The notes below the pieces were generated by a model, which was given only the letters and a program-made list of their open reading frames with translations, searched no databases and had not been told where the DNA came from. From NCBI GenBank assembly GCA_033977485.1, contig CM066994.1:12278001-12342000 (forward strand): a stretch of 64,000 bases of DNA, read 5' to 3'. Position 1 is the first letter of the stretch. Each line of letters opens with the position of its first letter. Shown piece by piece: positions 56,454 to 64,000 of this stretch. Position numbers and translations under genes: made by a program. The stretch is from Hydrangea macrophylla. Its lineage: Eukaryota > Streptophyta > Magnoliopsida > Cornales > Hydrangeaceae.

Positions 56454-56665
56454 CTTTTTTTTTGCTGATGGTAATACAGTCGTAGGTGTCATGCACACAC
56501 ACTTCAAGAGCCAGGAGGGCCACATGCCCACGTCAAAGGATCTAGCTCCCATAGACAACCCGAAAAGAAAATCCTCTCACAAATCCCCTCGTGAGAGGAG
56601 TTGAACCCCCACCCTCACACAAGGGAGAAGGGTGATCATGCCACTAGACCAGCAGTGTCTCGCCT
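56454..56665 (-). mobile_element. tRNA-derived SINE, second family
   Basis: On the minus strand the head has a perfect A box (TGGTCTAGTGG) and a B-box-like GGGTTCAACTCC at tRNA spacing; the tail is a poly-A run (T run 56454-56462). Flanked by an 11-bp duplication AGAAATTGACT (56443-56453 and 56666-56676). The same flanks are continuous at 16864-16933. Confidence 0.85.
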
Positions 56666-56864
56666 AGAAATTGACTTGTTTGGACGACTTTTTAAATGTA
56701 TTTCTCACATTATACAATATTGAACACTAGCTAATCATCAATGGCAGAGGTTTTTTTTCTTCTTTTGGGGGGGGACAAAAATCAATTGTAGAGTTCAAAT
56801 CCATAAGATGTTACTGATTTTGTCAATTAATTAATAATGCTTCAACCACAATCGCCTCCTCACC

Positions 56865-57440
56865 CAATTCATGTGATCAATCATGTGGCAACAACCGAAC
56901 CGGGGCGATTCATCAGGTCCCCTATCCCTTCGGATTCTCCTAAGGCTGCAAAATCCGACTGAATTGCAGCGACTCGGGCGACATGCTCATTGGAGAGTTT
57001 CAACTTTCAAGTTTTCGCCATCAACACACACAATCAAACTATATCAGTCTTTGTCCCAGGAAAATGTGACCGTCCGATTGAGAGCATCCAACAACTCTTC
57101 AACAAGAACTATGCACCCACGTGGCACAACAATCTTCTCTTACGAGACTGTAGTACTGGTGGCTCTCTTCTTGTGCAACAACAGTAAGCATGTGTGGTCC
57201 CTACAGAACTGGAGGTAGGTGAGTACAGCAGCTCCGTAAATTGTGGAAGTTGGAAGGGCGATTACACACTTTTTTTGCACTACTTACACAGTATATGGTA
57301 TATGTATTTAAAGTAAGGGTGTGATTTAAGGTGTGGTTTGAGATGTGTGCCTAACATTTCTCTTACGCAGGTGCCCAACGGAACAATTGAGGTTATGACA
57401 TATGAGGACATAATGAAGACCGAGTGTCAGGGCGGCCCTG
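56865..57440 (+). pseudogene. WAK-type extracellular exon, broken paralogue
   Basis: Matches exon 1 of the receptor kinase upstream: C-D-Q-S-C-G, V-P-Y-P-F-G-F-S, G-C-K-I-R-L-N-C, L-I-G-E-F, G-K-C-D-R-P-I-E-S-I-Q-Q-L-F and K-N-Y-A-P-T, spread over two frames. A TAA falls where the intact gene has Ser before Gly-Cys, and a +1 shift lies near 57005. No transmembrane or kinase exons follow. It indicates a former tandem array of these receptors. Confidence 0.75.
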
Positions 57441-57689
57441 AGTTTTTGGAAGCCTTAGGCGAACTTCTAAAATGGGGCCCTCTGTATGCTAGTATAAACC
57501 AATTATCAAATTCAAAAAATGTACTTCCTAAAGTCATTTGGGTTTATTTGATTATTGTTTGGGTCTATTTAGGGAAACCTAATTTTTATTTTATTTTTTT
57601 AGGAAAGAGACGACCCTAAGAATTTGAGTGTTTTAGTACAATGATATCCCAAAAAAAACTTTACTTTACCCAGTTTACAATACCCATTA

Positions 57690-58155
57690 ATTAAAGTATT
57701 GAAACTTACAACAATAGGGTTCAGACCCCATTTTCCAATTTCGTCAAAAACTGATTGGGCTTGTTCAATTTCAGCTTCTTTAATCAATTTATGCATCAAT
57801 TGTTGAATTTCTACACATTTGGAGGATACCCACATTCCAAAATCTCCGAATAAAATCCCCAGGCCACCGCCGGTGAGTTCAATTTCACCAGTATATCGAG
57901 AAGGCGGCCGTAAGATTGAAATGAAATGCAAAATCGATGCTTTCGGACTAAACGAAAGCACTGAATTGCACCGGATATAAAACCAGAATCAATATAAGAC
58001 TTCACAACAACATTGAACACAAAATTGGAATTGTGGGTGCCTCTAGTTTCAAGAATTGTGGGTATCTCTGGTCCAGAGAGAGTGGGTTGAGGTTGATCAG
58101 ATTTGTTATTGTTCACAGCAAATGATGTTTTATGCTTGGGCATGCCAGAATCCAC
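57690..58155 (-). pseudogene. PPR protein fragment
   Basis: Minus strand. One frame gives NFVFNVVVKSYIDSGFISGA and AVAWGFYSEILECGYPPNV; after a frameshift near 57830 the other gives LMHKLIKEAEIEQAQSVFDE and NPIVVSFNTLINGYCKLGKV. This is a run of pentatricopeptide repeats and resembles At1g09680-type organellar RNA-binding proteins. It stops abruptly near 57690, where similarity is lost; the long C-terminal repeat array is absent. Confidence 0.7.
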
Positions 58156-59137
58156 TAGGATTCAATGTGCGTGTGTGTGAACTTGTAATTCTTGAGATAA
58201 TGAATAAGTCTAACTTTGAATCAAACGATTGTGTGCAGTAAACAAGAATTAAATCTACTAAAATCCTCAAGCAGTATTGAAGCATACAAGTTTGACGAAT
58301 GCTAAAATCCTGCAAGTACCTTGAGTGCTGCATAGAACTTCATTTCCATTGATGATTGAAATTTGAAATACAAATGATAGATTAAACAAAAATACCAAGT
58401 AGAAGGTACAATCTAAAAGATTATGAACTGTGACAAATGAAAGAGATTTAAACTACTAGATGCTTTGAATGCTAGTTTCGAGTTTGAGTTTTGCGAGAGA
58501 GCCTTCTGATGCTTCACCCTCTATATTTAGAGTGTAAAACCAGTCTAAAATCGCCTTGGATGTGCTCCTGTGATTTTCGACCTCAATGCCCACGTTTGGG
58601 TTCACGTATGATACTTAACCGCCACTTTATCGATCACCTTTGTCCGATTTGAACCCTCCGAATCAGACGTATGAGTGGTTTAGTTCCGATGAATCATTCT
58701 CTCCCTACTTTGTCTTGGGTTACCATTGGACTCCTTGATTCTCGGTCTGACACCTGGATTGGTTAGTCTCCGTTCCTCTAACCAAATATTATTGTTATCG
58801 GTTCATTCCAACATCGGACTGGTCCCCAATCTGGCTAGTCTTGGCCCTCTTCTTTTCATGCTATCAAGCCCATTCATCCTTGGCCCATCCTGATCCCGAA
58901 GGCCCAATAGACCGAGCAGATTTCAAGCGTTAACATTTGCCCCCCAAAACGTCATATCAAGTAAAAGCTAACTTGATGTGACGTTTTAAATTTAAAAAAT
59001 GCCATGTGTCAATCGAGGAGAAGTTTGCCCACGTGCCAACTGTTCATCTCAGGATTCGAAACGACATTTTGCTCTTACTTTGTGCATTCCAGATTCTCTA
59101 TCAAACCTTTGCTTCATATTCCTCACCTTTGCGTCCA
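58156..59137. other. Region upstream of the plant-mobile-domain pseudogene
   Basis: No gene recognised. CTCTATATTTAGAG near 58519 and other leader-like sequence suggest part of the element that carries the pseudogene, but I could not find paired ends. Confidence 0.35.
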
Positions 59138-60622
59138 TGGCCTCCTCCAAGAATCTGCATCTCCTCCTGGCACTACTATTGAAGAAACTGAGACTCCTAG
59201 CCCTTGTACACAGGTAAGGGATTATTTGTATAATCACAAAGCAGATTGTGCTGTGAATCTTTCGTCTCTTTACCTGCTCAGAAATCAACGAACCTTATAG
59301 GTTTAGGTCCTGCTTTCCTCAAACAAACCCCTTCGTCTTTCTCTGCGTTCTTTCCTCCCTTTCCTTCTGAATCTCTTAAATACCAGGGGGAGATAGATCT
59401 TACTAGGGTCTACTCTTCCAACACCGTTAGGAGTTGGCCTTCTCCTTCCCCTGATTGGGCCGGATGGGTAGATAAGGTTGTGTTTGCCAAGTCCCACGTG
59501 TGGATTGAAAACGGCCTAAACCATCCCATTCTCCTTTCCAAATTCAAAATCCAACTGGATCACTCTTTCCTTTATTCTACCCTGATGTTTTGGGCCCCGT
59601 CTTACAGCTCTTTTCTTTTCAAGGTCGATCCTATGGGACGGACTATTAGAGACATCAGCTACCTCCTCGGGCTTCATCCTCATAGGGAGGAAATTGGTCC
59701 CGACTCAGAGACCCTTGAGGTCATCTTTGGTTATCCTCTGGCTGACAAGAGTGCCAAGGGCACGACCAAACATATTGCTGCCTATCGGTCCTTCCTTCAA
59801 AGCTGCATAAGTGAAAAGGGAAGCGAAGTGACCGATTTTGAGCCCATAGCTTTTCTGATTTATTGGTTAAACAAATTCATTTTTTGTTCTGCTTATGTGG
59901 CCATCACCAAGGAATATACCGATATGGCTATTGCCCTGGCTATGGGGAAACCCATTGCCATGGCCCTTCTAGTCTGGTCCCATTTAGTGCGTAGGGATCA
60001 TGATTACGTTGAGTCCTATTTTACCAAAACTGCTAGCGGTCCCCTGTAGCTGCTTCAGTGCTGGTTGATGGCTTACTTTCCAGAACTTAGACCATCCATT
60101 GACTCGGATGCAGATGCTTCGGTCTTTGCCCTTCACTATGCTAACTTCACTCCTCCATCTCACTCTTTTTCTAAATGTTTCTCTTTTTTCTGTGACCGAT
60201 GTGCTACACGGTTTCCCCTTCAGTTTTTTCCATTTTCTACAAACTCAGAGCATTACCCTTTTTTCCTTCAGTTGCCAATCAACCCAACCGATATCAGTTG
60301 AGGTATCCAATCTCACTATAATGAGAATAGGGTGGATACCTGGTACCGAGGGATATTATTTATAGTCCCACCCTTGGGGTCAAAATTGTAAGAATGGGGT
60401 AGAAAATTATTATCCCCCTTTCTTTGCCTGACATTCGGCTTGAACCAGATGGTTCCAATTCCTCTGTATTCTTCTCTAAATAGGCACATCTCTGATAGGC
60501 ACATTATCACTATTGTGTCATTGGCTGAAAAGGTTAGGGCAAAGGCTGATAGACTTGAGGGAAAGTTTGCCCTCAAGCCCTTTGACGAGTTCCCATGTTC
60601 CACAAACCAATTTGACCTTTAA
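59138..60622 (+). pseudogene. Plant mobile domain (PMD, MAIL1/MAIN-like) protein, broken
   Basis: N-terminus MASSKN, then in an alternative frame T-P-S-P-C-T-Q-V-R-D-Y-L-Y-N. From 59246 a 267-codon frame carries the PMD core: WAGWVDKVVFAKSHVWIENG, FLYSTLMFWAPSYSSFLFKV, IRDISYLLGLHPHREEIGPD and IYWLNKFIFC. A TAG at 60047-60049 replaces a codon that is probably Trp, because the frame continues CWLMAYFPELRPSIDSDADA after it. Other shifts lie near 59290 and 60300. PMD proteins occur both as host genes needed for silencing and genome stability and as cargo of Ty3 and MULE elements. The retroelement-rich setting favours the latter. Confidence 0.65.
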
Positions 60623-60879
60623 ATGCAACTAAATGTAATTTATTTAATTCGAACTCCCGTGGGTCCCACTTTATATCTGTCCAACTGTGCCCTTTTTTAC
60701 CAAGCACTTATCACGTCGGGGTAACTGAAACTTACCCAAATTATCACATGCTATTAATTATACTAATTAATGCATGCAAAACAGATATCATCTCATTTCT
60801 TCGGGTACGAGTACTACATTTTTCCCTCCCTTTTGGAAGTTTGTTCTCAAACTTTTCTTACCTTAAGATCGAACAAGTG

Positions 60880-61848
60880 AGGATACTTTTCTCGAATCTC
60901 ATCTTCACGTTCCCAAGTCGCCTCCTCTACCGAGTGATTACGCCAGAACATCATTACTAGGGAAATGACTTTGGTTCTCAACACTTGATCTTTCCTATCT
61001 CGGATTCGAACTGGATGTTCAACATAAGTTAAGTCTTCTTAAACCATCAACGGTTCTAGAGTAATATGGTGACTTGAATCTGATAAGCAACGTCGTAATA
61101 TAGAAACATGAAATACATTATGAACGTTTGCCCAACTTTTGTGGCAATTCTAACCGATACGCAATAGGACCAACTTTATCCAAAATCAAATAAGGTCCTA
61201 CAAACCTCATACTTAACTTACCCCATTTATCGAATCGTGTTATGCCTTTCGAAGGCAATACTTTCAAGAAAACATAATCACCTACCTCGAATTCCAACGG
61301 TCTTATACCAGTATCCGTGTAACTTTATCTCAATTCTGAGCTACTTTTAACTGTTGTTTAACTAACTTGATTTTGTTGGTGGTGATTTGAACGATCTCGG
61401 GTCCCAAAAGTTGTTTTTCCCCAACTTCTGTCCAATACACCGGTGATCTATATTTTTGGCCTTATAATGCCTAATAAGGTGCCATCCCAAAACTCATTTG
61501 GAAGCTATTATTATAAGAGAATTTCACCAACGGTAAGTGGGTTTCCCAATCTAAATTGAAATCCATAACACATCCTCGAAGCATATCTTCCAGAATCTGA
61601 ATAACTCGTTCACATTGACTATCTGTCTGAGGATGAAAAGCTGTGCTAAATTGCAAGGCTGCCCCTATTGCTTTTTGCAGACTCTCCCAAAACCTAGACA
61701 CAAAACGTGTGTCCCGATCTGACACATTAGATACTGGTATTCCATGTATTCTAATCACTTCTCTAACATAAAGCTCTGCCAACTTTGTCGGATCACGAGT
61801 CTTAATTAGAAAGAAATGGGCTAACTTAGTCAACCGATCAACGATCAC
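60880..61848 (-). pseudogene. Integrase core and chromodomain of the minus-strand chromovirus
   Basis: 61848-61471 is open: [26 protein letters not shown] and C-E-R-V-I-Q-I-L-E-D (D and E kept). The chromodomain piece near 60960-60880 reads M-F-W-R-N-H-S-V-E-E-A-T-W-E-R-E-D. The stretch between is shredded by stops. Confidence 0.75.
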
Positions 61849-61999
61849 CCAAATACTATCATTGGACTTAGGAGACCGCGGAAAACATGTTATAAAATCT
61901 ATAGTGGTATGCTCCCATTTCCATTCTGGTATCTCTTATGGTTGTACTTCTCCGGCGGGTCGTTGATGTTCTATTTTCACTCGTTGACAAGTTATACAC

Positions 62000-62269
62000 T
62001 TAGCCACAAACTCGGCAACTCCACCAATACACTTCTCGCAAATCCCTATACATCTTAGTACTACCCGGATGCATAGAATACCTCGTGTTGTGAGCTTCTT
62101 CCATAATCTTATCTTTCAACTCTTGGATATTAGGAACACATAAACGATTAATATACCTCAACACATTATTCTGAAAATTGAACTCTGGCCGTCTACCCTC
62201 AAGTAACTTTTCAACTATTTTCTTAAAATTTGGATCCAAGAGCTGACTTACCTTGATTTCATCAATCAA
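62000..62269 (-). pseudogene. Integrase N-terminal region
   Basis: 89 codons: L-C-V-P-N-I-Q-E-L-K and E-E-A-H-N-T-R-Y-S-M-H-P-G-S-T-K-M-Y-R-D-L. This supplies the His pair of the HHCC zinc-binding module; the Cys pair is lost to a frame change. Confidence 0.75.
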
Positions 62270-62419
62270 ACTTGGTTATGCTATGATAGCTGCCATTAAA
62301 CCATCTTGAATTATGGGAATCACTTCAAGTTCCAATCATTCGAATTCTTGTACTAACTTTGCTTGAGCTGTTAAAGAATAAGCCAAATTTTCTGATGACT
62401 TTCGACTCAAAGTATCGGC

Positions 62420-62835
62420 AACAACGTTCGCTTTATCCAGATGGTACTGAATCTTCAAGTCATAATCTTTCATTAATTCAAGCCATCTTCTCTGTCTCAT
62501 GTTTAGCTCTCTTTGGGTAAATAAATATTTTAAACTTGATCGGTAAATATCTCACATGTTTCCCCGTACAAGTAGTGACGCCAAATTTTTAATGCGAAGA
62601 TTACCGGTGCCAACTCTAAGTCGTGGGTTGGATAATTCTTCTCGTGTGTCTTCAACTGCCTTGAAGCATAAGCTATCACCTTACCCTCTTGCATTAGAAC
62701 ACATTCTAGGCCCAGATGGAAAGCATCACTGTATATACTAAAACCTCCAGTACTTGACGGAATAGCTAATATCGGTGCTAAAGTCAACTTGTCTTTCAAC
62801 TTTTGGAAACATTCTAAACATTCTTTATTCCACAC
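62420..62835 (-). pseudogene. RNase H of the minus-strand chromovirus
   Basis: [15 protein letters not shown] keeps the first Asp; [23 protein letters not shown] follows. The F-T-D-x motif is present, then a stop. [13 protein letters not shown] sequence continues in another frame to about 62420. Confidence 0.75.
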
Positions 62836-63700
62836 AAAAGCAATATCCTTTTCATTAACTGGGTCATTGGAGTCACGATTCTAGAAAATTTTTGAACGAA
62901 CTTCCTATAGTAACCGTCTAACCCCAAGAAGCTTCGAACTTTGGAAACATTTTTTGGTCTTGACCAATTCTTATCGGCATCTATCTTTTGTGGATCCATG
63001 GAAACATCATCCTTAGAGATCACGTGTCCAAGAAATGTAACATTTGTCAACCAAAATTCACTTTTCTTTAACTTTCCAAATAATTGCTTTTCTCTGAGTC
63101 GTTGTAAAGCAAACCTTAAGTGTCGCTCGTGTTCCTCCCGTCTTTTAGAATATATTAAGATGTCATCGATAAATAAAATTACAAATTCATCTAGATAAGT
63201 CTTGAACACCCATTTCATCAAATCCATAAAAGCGGCTGGTGCATTTATGACCCCAAATGGCATAACAAGAAATTCATAGTGCCCGTACTGAGTTCTAAAA
63301 GTTGTCTTCTGAACATCTTCAGCTTCAACCTTTAACTGGTGATACCTGGATCTCAAGTCTATCTTAGAAAAGACTTGTGTCCCTTACAACTGATTAAACA
63401 AATCATCGATACGTGGCAACGGATACTTGTTCTTCATGGTTACCTTGTTGATCTTCCGGTAATCGATGCACATTCGCATTATTCTGTCTTTCTTCTTTAC
63501 AAATAAAACCGGTGCACCCACGGTGATACACTTGGCCGAATGAACCCCTTATCAAGTAACTCCTGCAACTAAGTCTTCAACTCCTTCAACTCTACCAGAG
63601 CCATTCTATACAGTGCCCGTGAAATCGGTTGAGTTCCCGGCATCACATCTATCCCAAATTCAATTTCTCTCTCAATCAGCACGCTTGGCAAATCTTCTGG
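62814..63700 (-). pseudogene. Reverse transcriptase of the minus-strand chromovirus
   Basis: 63356-62814 is open for 180 codons with [14 protein letters not shown] and an intact F-I-D-D-I-L-I-Y-S catalytic box. Upstream blocks ([21 protein letters not shown]) continue to about 63700 across stops. Confidence 0.8.
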
Positions 63701-63760
63701 GAAAACATCTGGAAATTCTTGACCACAGGTATATCTTCGAATTTTAATTCAGTATTTCTA

Positions 63761-64000
63761 TGTAATACCCCGTATTTTTCTAATACAAAAAAATTATATT
63801 TTTATATTATAAAGTATCAGTTTATTTTTTGGGTAGTGTTTACAGGCCCTATATGTTTTTAGTGATATAATTAACTTGGGAATCAGTAGCGGGGTCATGT
63901 GCACCCATTGGGCTAGTGTTTTAAGCGCTTGGGAATGTGTTTCGGGCCCATATGAAGCCTTTTTGTGAGACCTAAAACTAAAAAACGGGATTTATTATTT
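63761..64000 (+). repeat. Start of another LTR, cut by the window edge
   Basis: TGTAATACCCCGTATTTTTC begins sharply where the reverse-transcriptase similarity ends. TGTAAYACCCC openings are typical of plant Ty3/gypsy LTRs. Length and partner unseen. Confidence 0.6.

Larger units (their letters stand above)
60630..63760 (-). mobile_element. Decayed chromovirus (Tekay-like) on the minus strand
   Basis: From right to left: RT, RNase H, integrase, chromodomain, a purine-rich tract (60826-60840, minus strand) and TGTAGTACTCG near 60823, which may be the 3' LTR start. Gag and the 5' LTR lie outside or are lost: the right end is cut at 63760 by another LTR. Many frameshifts and stops. It differs in sequence from the 21-kb element. 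Confidence 0.8.

Overview
The window is nuclear DNA of a flowering plant, probably a eudicot. Genes are intron-containing and sparse, intergenic DNA is AT-rich, and nearly every plant transposon class is present: Ty1/copia, two clades of Ty3/gypsy, CACTA, MULE, hAT, PIF/Harbinger, Helitron and tRNA-derived SINEs. I see no rRNA, tRNA, CRISPR or bacterial-type operon.

Layout. 1-3600: ends of a long-TIR DNA transposon and of a Helitron, then a deleted copia element (1249-3330, minus) whose 5' LTR carries a hAT-type MITE, then a SINE. 4036-11121: a complete CACTA element with 3-bp target duplication and subterminal repeats, carrying host exon fragments (kinesin, cyclophilin). It sits 3 bp plus the target duplication beyond the stop codon of a single-EF-hand KIC/PBP1-like gene (11128-11481, minus), which looks intact. 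11.9-18.6 kb: a Helitron bounded by a 233-bp direct repeat, MITEs, a SINE and a cluster of the palindrome CCAATCGATTGG. 18.9-30.1 kb: a 2.1-2.25-kb segment holding a PIF/Harbinger-type Myb/NAM-like pseudogene is present twice, and a 5'-truncated Tekay-type chromovirus lies between the copies.

30.9-53.5 kb holds the main gene: a receptor-like kinase in seven exons. Every splice phase joins into one uninterrupted frame (619 codons from the Met used here). It has a wall-associated-kinase type extracellular domain, one membrane span and an S-domain (SD1) type kinase. Intron 1 holds a Tourist-like MITE and a 2.9-kb long-TIR MULE with a hAT element inside. Intron 4 holds a 12.3-kb Tat-clade Ty3/gypsy element with perfect target duplication GTTAG; that element carries an antisense extra ORF, a nested LTR and a hAT MITE.

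53.5-64 kb: a second, broken WAK-type extracellular exon, a PPR gene fragment, a plant-mobile-domain pseudogene, a decayed chromovirus (minus), and the start of another LTR at the right edge.

Only two host genes look potentially functional: the KIC-like calcium sensor and the receptor kinase. Both have been reshaped by transposons without loss of reading frame. All calls were made by reading the sequence by eye; no database search was run.
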